Below are positions 51,444-64,000 of a stretch of 64,000 bases of DNA, one piece after another (position 1 is the stretch's first letter; every line of letters begins with the position of its first letter). The stretch is from Tabrizicola_A sp965284335. GTDB lineage: Bacteria > Pseudomonadota > Alphaproteobacteria > Rhodobacterales > Rhodobacteraceae. The translations under genes and the position numbers were made by a program. The notes under the pieces were generated by a model. It had not been told where the DNA came from and made no database searches. It saw nothing but the letters and a program-made list of their open reading frames with translations. The stretch is taken from the NCBI RefSeq assembly GCF_965284335.1, contig NZ_OZ260076.1; one strand, written 5' to 3'.

Positions 51444-53399
51444 ATGAACCTTGTCGAAGCCAGCATTGCCGATCTACGCGCAGCGCTTGAAGCGGGGCAG
51501 GTGACCTCAGTCGCGCTGGTGGCGGGGTATCTGGGCCGTATCGCGCGTTATGATCGCAGCGGAATTCACCTGAACGCGGTGCCGGTTCTGAACCCGGCGA
51601 TGTTTGACGAGGCCCGCGCGTCGGATCAGCGCCGCGCCAAAGGCGAAACGCTGGGGCCACTGGACGGCATTCCTTACACCGCTAAGGACAGCTTCAAAGT
51701 GCGCGGCCTGACCGTGGCCGCCGGGTCTCCCGCCTTTGCCGGGTTGGTGGCCACCGATGATGCTTTTGCTATTGCGCGGCTTCGTGCGGCGGGGGCGGTG
51801 TTGATCGGGCTGACGAATATGCCGCCCATGGCCAATGGCGGGATGCAGCGTGGGGTCTATGGCCGTGCTGAAAGCCCCTATTCGGCCGATTGGTTGACTG
51901 CGGCCTTTGCCTCTGGCTCGTCGAACGGGTCGGGCACGGCCACGGCGGCGAGTTTCGCGGCCTTTGGTTTGGGTGAGGAAACATGGTCTTCGGGGCGCGC
52001 GCCTGCGGCGAATAATGGGCTTTGTGCCTATACCCCATCACGCGGGGTGATTTCGGTGCGCGGCAACTGGCCTTTGGTGCCGACGATGGATGTGGTGGTG
52101 CCGCATACACGCAACATGGCCGATATGTTGGAAGTTTTGGACGTGCTGGTGGCCGATGATCCCGAAACGCGGGGCGATCTGTGGCGCAGCCAGCCTTGGG
52201 TGGCCATTCCCAAAGCCTCGGATCATCGGCCCGCGTCCTATGTGGCGCTGAGCGCGGATTTGCGGGGCAAACGCATTGGTGTTCCGGCGATGTATATCAA
52301 CGAAGATCCATCGGCAGGCACGGGCGATGCGCCCGGTATCGGGGGGCCGACCGGGCAACGCATTGTCACCCGCCCGTCGATCATGGCGCTGTGGGACCGC
52401 GCCCGCGCTGCGTTGGAGGCGGCGGGGGCCATGGTCGTGGTCGTCGATTTTCCGCTGGTGTCGAATTACGAAGGTGACCGGCCCGGTGCGCCCAAGATTG
52501 CCACGCGGGGATTGGTGGGTGCCGATTACCAGCGGCGTGAGATCATCGATCTTTCCGCGTGGTCTTGGGATGATTTCCTGAAAGCCAACGCTGATCCTGC
52601 GCTGAATGCGTTGGCGCAGGTGGATGGGGCGCTGATTTTCCCACGGCCAAAGGGTGCCTTGGCTGACCGTTACACCGGGTTTGAAGATGACATCGCCGAT
52701 TATCCGGCCCAAGCCCGCGCTCATCCTGTAGCGGATTTTCGCGACATTACGCATCTGGCAGAGGGCTTTGCGGGGTTGGAGCAGACCCGCAAGCTGGATC
52801 TGGAAGATTGGATGGATGGCCTGGGTCTGGATGCCGTGGTCTTTCCCGCCGTGGCCGATGTGGTGCCAGCCGATGCTGATGTGAACCCCGCCTCGGCCGA
52901 GCTGGCGTGGCGCAATGGGGTTTGGGTGGCCAATGGCAATCTGGCAATCCGGCATATGGGGGTGCCGACGGTGACGGTGCCGATGGGGGTGATGGACGAT
53001 ATAGGGATGCCCGCCGGGTTAACCTTTGCCGGGCGCGGTTGGGATGATGCCGCATTGTTGGCGCTGGCCGCGGCGTTTGAGACGCTGGGCGCGTTTCGCC
53101 AAAGCCCGCCACGCACGCCGGATTTGGGGCCTGTAACGGCGACTGCGGTTCAGGGAAATAGCCCAAGCCCGCGTTTGCAGGTGACCGCGCGCGCCGTCAC
53201 GGGCGGCTTGCAGATTGATGTGCAGGCGGATCGCCCGATCACGGGTTTGACGATTGATGGCCAGCCCGTTCAGGGCCAAAGCCATTTCTGGCCCCGCAAC
53301 ACCCATGCCCAGAGCGAATGGGAGCCACCGCGCGGGCCTTTGGTGATTGCCCGATTTGCCGATGGGCAGGCGGCCTTTGCCGAGGTGGATCAGCCCTGA
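51444..53399 (+). CDS. amidase-signature family enzyme
   Basis: 651 residues. Catalytic Lys in YTAKDSFKVRG (about 77) and the Ser-rich stretch GSSNGSGTATAAS (about 157) are those of the amidase signature family; the usual GSIR block is replaced by ETWSSGRAPAANNG. The C-terminal ~120 residues are an added beta-type domain. Likely hydrolyses a C-N bond; substrate unknown. AAAGGGGG precedes ATG 51444. Its end overlaps the convergent GntR gene. Confidence 0.88.
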   Translation: MNLVEASIADLRAALEAGQVTSVALVAGYLGRIARYDRSGIHLNAVPVLNPAMFDEARASDQRRAKGETLGPLDGIPYTAKDSFKVRGLTVAAGSPAFAGLVATDDAFAIARLRAAGAVLIGLTNMPPMANGGMQRGVYGRAESPYSADWLTAAFASGSSNGSGTATAASFAAFGLGEETWSSGRAPAANNGLCAYTPSRGVISVRGNWPLVPTMDVVVPHTRNMADMLEVLDVLVADDPETRGDLWRSQPWVAIPKASDHRPASYVALSADLRGKRIGVPAMYINEDPSAGTGDAPGIGGPTGQRIVTRPSIMALWDRARAALEAAGAMVVVVDFPLVSNYEGDRPGAPKIATRGLVGADYQRREIIDLSAWSWDDFLKANADPALNALAQVDGALIFPRPKGALADRYTGFEDDIADYPAQARAHPVADFRDITHLAEGFAGLEQTRKLDLEDWMDGLGLDAVVFPAVADVVPADADVNPASAELAWRNGVWVANGNLAIRHMGVPTVTVPMGVMDDIGMPAGLTFAGRGWDDAALLALAAAFETLGAFRQSPPRTPDLGPVTATAVQGNSPSPRLQVTARAVTGGLQIDVQADRPITGLTIDGQPVQGQSHFWPRNTHAQSEWEPPRGPLVIARFADGQAAFAEVDQP

Positions 53400-54166
53400 G
53401 GCGTCGGGCTTGCCTCAAGCCGCAATTCGGCGATGAAATCGTAAATGTCAGAGCGATACAGCCCGCGCGTGAATTCCACAGGGCGGCCCGAGGCAAGATA
53501 GCCTGTCCGGTCGATCCGCAGCACGGCCTGACCTGCCTGCATGTTCAAAAGCTGGGCCTCGGACACTTTGAGATTGGCCGCCGACACGCGCTGCACCGCA
53601 TGGGTTGGCACATGGCCCAAGGCGCGGATGTGGTCATAAAGCGACCCCTGCACCGCCTCCGGATCGGGCAGAATGTCCGAGGGCCATGAGGAATATTCCA
53701 GCGCCATCGGCACACCATCGGCGCTGCGCAGCCGTTCAATGCGCGCCACGCGGCCCGTTGTCATCAACCCCAGCGCCTGTTGCTCATCAGGCTTTGGCAC
53801 ATGCAGGCCCGCCGACAGGATGCGGCTGGTCGGCACCTTGCCGCGCTGACGCATGTAATCGGTGAAGGACACAAGGGTAGAGCGGGAGTTGTCCTGCCGC
53901 GCGCGCGGCTGGCGCACAAAGGTGCCCGCCCCACGCCGCTGTTCCAGTTGACCATCTTCAACCAGCTGCGCCACCGCCTTGCGCACCGTCACCCGTGACA
54001 CCTGCGCCAGTTCGGCCAGCTCGCGTTCGGGCGGAAGCTGGGTTTCAGCGGCCAAGGTGCCTTCGGCAATGGCGGCGACAAGGTGACGATAAAGCTGCTC
54101 ATAGCGCGGCCCGTGGCCGTCGCGAAACCACGCGTCGGGGTGAAACAGGGCAACGGGGCGGGGCAT
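53390..54166 (-). CDS. GntR/HutC-family regulator with UTRA domain
   Basis: 258 residues. Winged helix RYEQLYRHLVAAIAEG, ELAQVSRVTVRKAVAQLVEDG and a C-terminal UTRA effector domain (ending FTRGLYRSDIYDFIAEL). Start ATG 54166. It follows the aldolase gene on the same strand and probably regulates it. Confidence 0.92.
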   Translation of the reverse strand: MPRPVALFHPDAWFRDGHGPRYEQLYRHLVAAIAEGTLAAETQLPPERELAELAQVSRVTVRKAVAQLVEDGQLEQRRGAGTFVRQPRARQDNSRSTLVSFTDYMRQRGKVPTSRILSAGLHVPKPDEQQALGLMTTGRVARIERLRSADGVPMALEYSSWPSDILPDPEAVQGSLYDHIRALGHVPTHAVQRVSAANLKVSEAQLLNMQAGQAVLRIDRTGYLASGRPVEFTRGLYRSDIYDFIAELRLEASPTPQG

Positions 54167-54229
54167 GTTGGGGCCTTTGGCTGTGTCGCACCCTTTGTGG
54201 GCCGAGAGGTTGCGCGCTCGCAAGGGGGA

Positions 54230-54997
54230 TTAGCCTGCCTTGACCTGCTTTACGGCATCGGTCGCGGCCTTGACCAAAAGTGCCACATCGCCACCAATGC
54301 CGAGGAAGGTCACCCCCATGGCCCGATAGCGCTGGGCGGTTTTGGCATCAAAGGTCAGGATCCCCGCCGATTTGCCGCTGGCCATGATGCTGGCCAAGGT
54401 GGCGTCAATCGTGGCCTGAACCTCGGGGGCATCAGCATTGCCGGGATAACCCAGATCTGCCGCCAGATCGGCGGGGCCGATAAAGATGCCGTCGATCCCA
54501 TCAAGCTTTAGAATCTCGGGCAGGGCGGCCAGCCCGGCGCGGCTTTCGATCTGCAAGATCAGACAGGTCTGATCATTGGCCGTGGCGATATAGTCGGCAA
54601 TGCGCCCATAATCCGATGCCCGCGCAACCGAGGCCCCAACCCCACGCATCCCTTTGGGTGGATAATGCATCGCCTTGACCATCTGGGCGGCATGGTCGGC
54701 ACTTTCCACCATCGGCACCAAAATGGTCTGCGCGCCAAGGTCCAGAAGCTGTTTGATGATCCGCACCTCGCCCACCGGAGGGCGGACCACAACGCTGGTG
54801 CGGGCGCCAATGGCCTGAAGCTGCGCCAAAATGGTGGGAATGTCGTTCGGCCCATGTTCGCCGTCGATCAACAGCCAGTCAAACCCCGCCCCTGAAAGCG
54901 CCTCGGCGGCGATGGGGCTGACAAGGTTCATCCACAGCCCAAGCTGCACATCTTTGGCGGCAAGGGCGGCTTTCAGGGCATTATGCGGTGCGGGCAT
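54230..54997 (-). CDS. HpcH/HpaI-family class II aldolase
   Basis: 255 residues. LGLWMNLVSPIAAEALSGAG, WLLIDGEHGPND, ILVPMVESADHA and IFIGPADLAADLG carry the Glu and Asp metal ligands of pyruvate-dependent class II aldolases such as 4-hydroxy-2-oxoheptanedioate aldolase. Exact substrate unknown. AAAGGAAA before ATG 54997. Operon with the GntR gene. Confidence 0.93.
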   Translation of the reverse strand: MPAPHNALKAALAAKDVQLGLWMNLVSPIAAEALSGAGFDWLLIDGEHGPNDIPTILAQLQAIGARTSVVVRPPVGEVRIIKQLLDLGAQTILVPMVESADHAAQMVKAMHYPPKGMRGVGASVARASDYGRIADYIATANDQTCLILQIESRAGLAALPEILKLDGIDGIFIGPADLAADLGYPGNADAPEVQATIDATLASIMASGKSAGILTFDAKTAQRYRAMGVTFLGIGGDVALLVKAATDAVKQVKAG

Positions 54998-55225
54998 CGG
55001 GTTTCCTTTGGCAAAGCAACGGGGCAGTCGGCCTTGGCGCGGTCGCGCCTTTATGGCGCTTTGCATAGCATGGATCGGCGGCCCTGACAGGGTGATCTTC
55101 CATCTCGCAAACGCTTGGATGCGGTGCAGGATCGCTCACATCATCTTGCATGTCCGTTCAGCGCAGCTTCTGGCAGTTTGAGCGCAGCGCGCTATCTTTG
55201 CGCTCATCCGCATCACGAGGTTGCC

Positions 55226-56122
55226 ATGCCCTTCACGCCCGATCTGCGCTGGTCAGATGTCACGCCCAAGGCCGTTTTCCTGAACCGCCGCAAATTTTTG
55301 GCGGGGGCCGGGGCTATGTTGGCCAGTTCTGCCCTGACCGAAAAGGCCATGGCCGAGGAGCTGGAGCTGACCAGCTTTGAAGACATCACGAGCTATAACA
55401 ACTTTTACGAATTCGGCTGGGACAAGGGCGATCCCGCCGCGCTTGCGGGCCGCATGACCACCAAACCATGGTCAATCGAGATTGCGGGATTGGTGGACAA
55501 GCCGGGCATCTATGATCTGGAAGAGCTTGTCGCAGGCCAGACCATCGAAGAGCGCATCTATCGGTTCCGCTGTGTCGAGGCATGGTCCATGGTCGTGCCG
55601 TGGAACGGGTTTGAGCTGTCAGCACTGTTGAACTGGGTTGGGGTGCAGCCTTCGGCGCGCTATGTGGCCTTTGAAACCCTGCTGCGCCCCGAAGAAATGC
55701 CGGGCCAAAAGAGCGCCTCTTTCCCCTGGCCCTATGTCGAAGGGCTGCGACTGGATGAGGCGATGCATCCGCTGACGCTGATGGCCAACGGGCTTTATGG
55801 CGAGCCGATGCCGAACCAGAACGGCGCGCCGATCCGGTTGGTGGTGCCGTGGAAATACGGGTTCAAGTCGATCAAGAGCATCGTCAAGATCACCCTGACC
55901 GATCAGCAACCGCCGACCACATGGAATAAATTGCAGCCTTCGGAATACGGGTTTTACGCCAATGTGAACCCGACAGTGGACCATCCCCGCTGGAGCCAAG
56001 CGAGCGAGCGGCGCATCGGTGGGGGCCTTTTGGCCGGGCGCATCGATACGCTGTTGTTCAATGGCTATGGCGATAAGGTGGCCAGCCTTTATGCTGGCCA
56101 AGATCTGGCGGTGGATTATTGA
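55226..56122 (+). CDS. msrP: MsrP, periplasmic methionine sulfoxide reductase catalytic subunit
   Basis: 298 residues. Tat signal NRRKFLAGAGAM, then the sulfite-oxidase-type molybdopterin fold with the ligand Cys in YRFRCVEAWSMVVPW. It repairs oxidised methionines in periplasmic proteins with electrons from MsrQ. ATG 55226; its TGA overlaps the msrQ ATG. Confidence 0.96.
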   Translation: MPFTPDLRWSDVTPKAVFLNRRKFLAGAGAMLASSALTEKAMAEELELTSFEDITSYNNFYEFGWDKGDPAALAGRMTTKPWSIEIAGLVDKPGIYDLEELVAGQTIEERIYRFRCVEAWSMVVPWNGFELSALLNWVGVQPSARYVAFETLLRPEEMPGQKSASFPWPYVEGLRLDEAMHPLTLMANGLYGEPMPNQNGAPIRLVVPWKYGFKSIKSIVKITLTDQQPPTTWNKLQPSEYGFYANVNPTVDHPRWSQASERRIGGGLLAGRIDTLLFNGYGDKVASLYAGQDLAVDY

Positions 56123-56730
56123 TGAAAGCCGCCGCGCAGGCGCTGACACAAAAGCTGCCTATATCCGCAGTCTATCTGATGGGTGCCCTGCCGGGCCTGT
56201 GGCTGATCATCGCTGCTGTGCAAGACAGGCTGGGCCCTGACCCGGTCAAGGCGCTGGAGCATGGCTTTGGTCTGTGGGCGCTGCGGCTCTTCTTGGCGAC
56301 CTTATGCATCACACCTTTCATGCGGCTGGGGCTGCGATTTGTTCGGTTTCGCCGGGCCTTGGGGCTGATGGCGTTTTTCTACGCGCTTTTGCATGTGGCC
56401 ACTTGGGCGGTGCTGGATATGGGGCTGCGTTGGGATGAAATTGCCAAAGACCTGTGGAAGCGGCCCTATATTGTGGCCGGGCTTATTGGGTTCCTTCTGA
56501 TGCTGCCTCTGGCGCTGACTTCGACCAATGCGGCGATCCGCCGGATGGGTGCGCCGAGCTGGCGCAGATTGCACCGGCTGGCTTACCCCGCGATTCTGGC
56601 CGTTTGCGTGCATGGGGTGATGGTCACCAAGGTCTGGGAGGCGGAATCACTGGTCTATCTGTCGCTCGGCCTTGTCCTTTTGGCCCTGCGATTGCCCATG
56701 CTGTCGAAACGCCCCGCCCAAAAGCCCTGA
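56122..56730 (+). CDS. msrQ: MsrQ, heme-binding membrane subunit of MsrPQ
   Basis: 202 residues, about six membrane helices. His residues in ALLHVATWA, WRRLHRLAYP and VCVHGVMV are placed as heme ligands of the ferric-reductase-like fold. Passes electrons from quinol or flavin reductase to MsrP. Confidence 0.95.
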   Translation: MKAAAQALTQKLPISAVYLMGALPGLWLIIAAVQDRLGPDPVKALEHGFGLWALRLFLATLCITPFMRLGLRFVRFRRALGLMAFFYALLHVATWAVLDMGLRWDEIAKDLWKRPYIVAGLIGFLLMLPLALTSTNAAIRRMGAPSWRRLHRLAYPAILAVCVHGVMVTKVWEAESLVYLSLGLVLLALRLPMLSKRPAQKP

Positions 56731-57270
56731 GTCGCCACGCTGGCCCGCAAGAAAATTGCGCAACCGCTTGGCCTCTTGTGCCTAAATGTTCGCCAACCCC
56801 AAGATTTCGTGAGAAAAACGGGAATTCCAAAAAAAATGTGACGGTCGGTGTTTTTTGCTCTTGCGGGTTCTGACGACCAACCGTAAACACCGCCTCACCG
56901 AAGCGAAACAGCGACGGTGACGGACGGAAGCGAAGACGAAAGTCGGCAGCGACAGCCCGGAAAATCAGAAGACAAGGCCTTCGACGAAGCGCTACGGTTT
57001 AGCGCTCGTTGATAATTTTGTCGGAAGATCGCTCTTTGAAATTTTGGATACATGAAGGGATATGTGGGCGGTTTGGTCGCATCGGCGTCAAACACGTAGC
57101 ATATCTGCCTAGCAGGGAGTGGATGTAAGTCTATGACCGATGACCTGGGAAAGCTTCACGTTTGTGGGTCACGTTACTTTTGTAACTTGGCACATGAATG
57201 AAGACTATATCCGTGACGGATATAGCAGATGTGCGAAGGTTCGACGTCAAGGATAGTTCTTCGGAACTTT
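56731..57270 (+). promoter_or_regulatory. rRNA operon promoter and leader region with boxA
   Basis: 540 bp without a credible gene. GATCGCTCTTTGAAATTTT (boxA at about 57027-57043) is the antitermination element of alphaproteobacterial rrn leaders. The promoter itself lies upstream; I cannot choose between several AT-rich candidates. A run AAAAAAAATG and TTTTTT near 56830-56855 may end the msrPQ transcript. Confidence 0.6.
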
Positions 57271-58743
<1,473 letters not shown>

Positions 58744-58873
58744 GTTCTCACCAGAGGGTTGCTTGCAACTCGCTACAGAGAACACTTAGCAGAGACTAGT
58801 CATAGTCTCATCACGCGGTCAGGCCGTCCTCATATCCCTTCACACAACAGCGGAATGCATCAGCATTCCTCGC

Positions 58874-58949
58874 GGGGCCTTAGCTCAGCTGGGAGAGCGC
58901 CTGATTTGCATTCAGGAGGTCATCGGTTCGATCCCGATAGGCTCCACCA
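58874..58949 (+). tRNA. tRNA-Ala(TGC)
   Basis: 76-nt cloverleaf in the 16S-23S spacer: acceptor GGGGCCT/AGGCTCC, anticodon loop TTTGCAT (anticodon TGC), T-arm ATCGGTTCGATCCCGAT, encoded CCA. Confidence 0.97.
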
Positions 58950-58999
58950 ACCCTCTTCGATCGCAGCCTTGGCCTGCCAAGGGATCGGAGCGCGAGCAT

Positions 59000-59076
<77 letters not shown>

Positions 59077-59475
59077 GCTTTCTTGCTCTGCAAGAAAGGC
59101 TGGAGTGCGCGACAGCGCTTTTGGCACAAAAGCGCGTGCGTCACCCCGATCAGAATAGAGACCCGATCATCAAGCCCTGGCATCAGGGTTTGCTCATCCG
59201 GTCTCGGATGAAATTGACATCGTTTATAGAGAGAAACATCAGTATCGTCTGGTGCGCCCGAGTATGGGATGCATCGGTTCTGATCAGTGCTGCATGCGCT
59301 GGTTGGAATGAGTAGGACGATATTGTTCCAAGTCTAGTACACTAACCGGAGCGGTTTTTAGGAACTGCTCGGTGGGAAAGTACATGCTTTTGATACGGTG
59401 ACCTTCCAAGGGTTACCAACCGGAATGAGAGTGTTCTATCTGCGACTGCGGATTGGGCCTTGCTCTTTCTGGATC
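59077..59475 (+). other. spacer between tRNA-Ile and 23S rRNA
   Basis: About 400 bp of transcribed spacer without genes. Ends in CTGGATCAAATCAAGC, which pairs with GCTTGATTTGATCCAG after the 23S to form the processing stem. Confidence 0.7.
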
Positions 59476-62310
<2,835 letters not shown>

Positions 62311-62439
62311 GATCCAGTAACAGCAAGGTTACGGAAAAATCAAAAGCAACACATGCTCGCCAAAAGGCGAGATAGACTTGGAACAACACTGATGTAAGCC
62401 GCAAAATCCCCCAAGGAACAGCGGCTTGTCTCTTCTTCG

Positions 62440-62555
62440 GTTTGGTGGCTATAGCACGAGCAAAACACCCGATCCCTTCCCGAACTCGGCCGTTAAGTGC
62501 CGTCGCGCCAATGGTACTGCGTCTTAAGACGTGGGAGAGTAGGTCACCGCCAAAC
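62440..62555 (+). rRNA. rrf: 5S ribosomal RNA
   Basis: About 116 nt from GTTTGGTGGCTATAGC to CCGCCAAAC, with terminal pairing and the loop CCCGAACTCGG typical of alphaproteobacterial 5S. Confidence 0.95.
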
Positions 62556-62624
62556 CTAAAAAGAGACAACTCCCTAAAAACGATCCAAAATACCCTTCCA
62601 TATCAAATCCCGGAAGGGAACCAG

Positions 62625-62701
<77 letters not shown>

Positions 62702-62963
62702 AAAACATAAAAGAAATCAGACGCTTAGTAGCCCAGTAAAACACTGGGGTATTCCGTGCGCGCGTTTACATCAACGCCACATCAACACCGCACCAGAAAA
62801 ATTGCATTCGCCCGCACTCGCGTGCGCTGGCGCGCATTCGCGGGCATTCAACCGCACCAAAATGACCGTTGGGCACCGATGAGACGCTTACCTTATTCGA
62901 TAAGGTGGGCCTTCTGCCGTCCTCCACGGCGCTGGAATTACCGTTAACAGTAAACTATCCTGA

Positions 62964-63680
62964 GCGCAGCCCGCTCTTTGGCGCCTTGACGAGGCGATCT
63001 CGAAAACTGACCTCGATCTGCTCGCGCAATTGACCTTAATTTTGATTGAGCAAGGGTTATCGTCTGACGAGTATGTTTCACTAATCGGCGATCTCGGGGA
63101 CGTGCAGAAGCGGATTGGATCATATACCTATCTGTCGTGGAGTTTGGATTTAAGCGAAACTCTCGCGATCCTTCCTTGTCCGTCAGACGTCGCACATAAC
63201 GCCCGCCTCAGGTTTTTCATGCAAGTGCTTAGCCAGGCTAATGGCTTTTCGCATCGACTGACAGCAGTCGATCTGGTGCCACTTGAGATGCTGGCTAAGG
63301 ATTACGGTTTAGCCGATGACGCTGTCACTGCGCTAAATCAGTTTACTGCGTCGGATGACCTCGACGCGAAACCTACGACCGATCTAAGTGGCAAGACGAT
63401 TGGTGTCTATACACTCGCGGAATCTGCTGGGACCCGCGCTAAGCGCGCTCTGGAAGACTTGTTCCCAGGATGTAGGGTCGTCGTGAATTCGGATCTCGTT
63501 GCTACGGCGCAGCTAACTAGTTTGGCAAAGACGGCGGATATCTTTGTCTTCGCATGGAAGAGCAGCAGCCACCAGGCTTTCTACTGCGTGAAGGATGCGC
63601 GGGCGGGCAACGCTTCGATCTGGGCTCCGGGCAAGGGGACAGCTAGTATCATTCGTGCCATTTTCGACCACATTGGTTGA
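62964..63680 (+). pseudogene. 5'-truncated gene, possibly C-terminal part of a DpdD-like protein
   Basis: The reading frame is open and protein-like from just after a TGA at 62961 (QPALWRLDEAISKTDLDLL) to the stop at 63678-63680, about 238 codons, but has no proper start codon or ribosome site; the TTG at 63030 lies inside a conserved-looking helix. The C-terminal ~90 residues (GKTIGVYTLAESAGTRAKRAL to GKGTASIIRAIF) form a small alpha/beta domain that I recall, weakly, from DpdD proteins of 7-deazapurine DNA-modification islands. Lower GC than the core. Interpreted as a remnant left of a deletion next to tRNA-fMet. Confidence 0.55.
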
Positions 63681-63910
63681 GAATCGGAAGGCCTCGGCTG
63701 GCGTTTCCACCGGACCTGGAGCACCGATTGGTTCCATCGCCGTGCTGCCGAAATCGATCGCCTGAGGGAGGCTTTTGCGGAGGGGCCAGCATTTTCGGGT
63801 GCAAATATGGGGTAAGCATGCGGCGAGCGCCACAGCTACTGGGTTTTGCAAAAACGGGGAAAGAACTGCGTGATGGAATTGACCTGGCTTTGCCGCGACC
63901 GGATGCTTGA
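63681..63910 (+). pseudogene. frame-shifted C-terminal remnant of a large helicase-nuclease (MTES_1575-like)
   Basis: Directly after the previous stop, in the same frame, GLGWRFHRTWSTDWFHRRAA can be read, the hallmark end of the Vsr-like nuclease domain found at the C-terminus of large DUF4011/AAA helicases. That frame ends at 63815. In another frame, ATG 63818 to 63910 encodes LLGFAKTGKELRDGIDLAL, which resembles the segment that follows this domain in those proteins. So at least one frameshift or deletion separates the two pieces, and the rest of the gene is missing. Confidence 0.5.
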
Positions 63911-64000
63911 GACTGCTAGCAAACCTCGTGGCGGCGGTTAGAAGCGGGCGTGGTTCGGTGACTGTCCTGCGCCAGTTAGACGACGCGGACTACGACCATA
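63911..64000. other. window end, no gene recognised
   Basis: Ninety bases beyond the remnant; a plus-strand open stretch ends with VLRQLDDADYDH-type codons but is too short to judge. Confidence 0.3.

Overview
The window is chromosomal DNA from an alphaproteobacterium of the Rhodobacteraceae (Rhodobacter/Gemmobacter/Tabrizicola-like). The evidence is the regB-senC-regA-hvrA-ahcY block known from Rhodobacter, the tsaE-amgK-murU-addB-addA-trxA block, a mitofilin gene between hemD and a hemY-like gene, and an alphaproteobacterial rRNA operon followed by tRNA-fMet. The core is GC-rich with many ATGA/GTGA stop-start overlaps, typical of translationally coupled operons.

Layout. 1-2580: hslV-hslU plus the start of a lipoprotein hydrolase gene (minus). 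2689-3597: an orphan gene of unknown function. 3648-14273: a long minus-strand set ordered in transcription divL-like PAS gene, tsaE, amgK, murU, addB, addA, trxA (phosphorelay, tRNA t6A, muropeptide recycling, double-strand-break repair, thioredoxin). 14314-24209: a genomic island of about 9.9 kb, visibly AT-richer, bounded by 16-bp direct repeats and carrying a tyrosine integrase, a serine resolvase, a stand-alone family-A-like polymerase palm protein, a ClpP-like protease with a coiled-coil membrane partner, two secreted YHYH proteins (one a nuclease), a Sel1-repeat protein and small secreted or lipoproteins. It sits between regB and the divL-like gene, and the uninterrupted target reads as a CtrA-type box (TTAA-N7-TTAACCAT).

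24248-31308: the RegB/SenC/RegA redox signalling locus, hvrA, an HD hydrolase, ahcY, a DUF2853 gene and an Fsr-like MFS exporter. 31477-37670: minus operon tsaD-gpsA-yciI-EVE, divergent plus operon hemD-mitofilin-hemY-like, then tRNA-Thr(CGT). 37704-42209: an unknown gene, pyrF, and an old-yellow-enzyme demethylase-type gene divergent from its TetR regulator. 42206-47959: a myo-inositol operon transcribed iolC-iolD-iolE-(small cupin-like gene)-iolB with an IolR-type operator upstream. 48140-56730: a small unknown gene, clpB, an amidase, an aldolase-GntR pair and msrP-msrQ.

57271-62701: a complete rRNA operon (16S, tRNA-Ala, tRNA-Ile, 23S with a probable helix-45 intervening hairpin, 5S, tRNA-fMet). 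The Ala-Ile order is the reverse of the usual one. After tRNA-fMet, 62964-63910 holds decayed 3' fragments of two genes that look like parts of a former defence-type island.

The most novel-looking material is in the 14314-24209 island (polymerase-like protein, protease/coiled-coil pair, integration into a regulatory box) and in the debris beyond tRNA-fMet. All family assignments are from reading motifs by eye; no database search was run.
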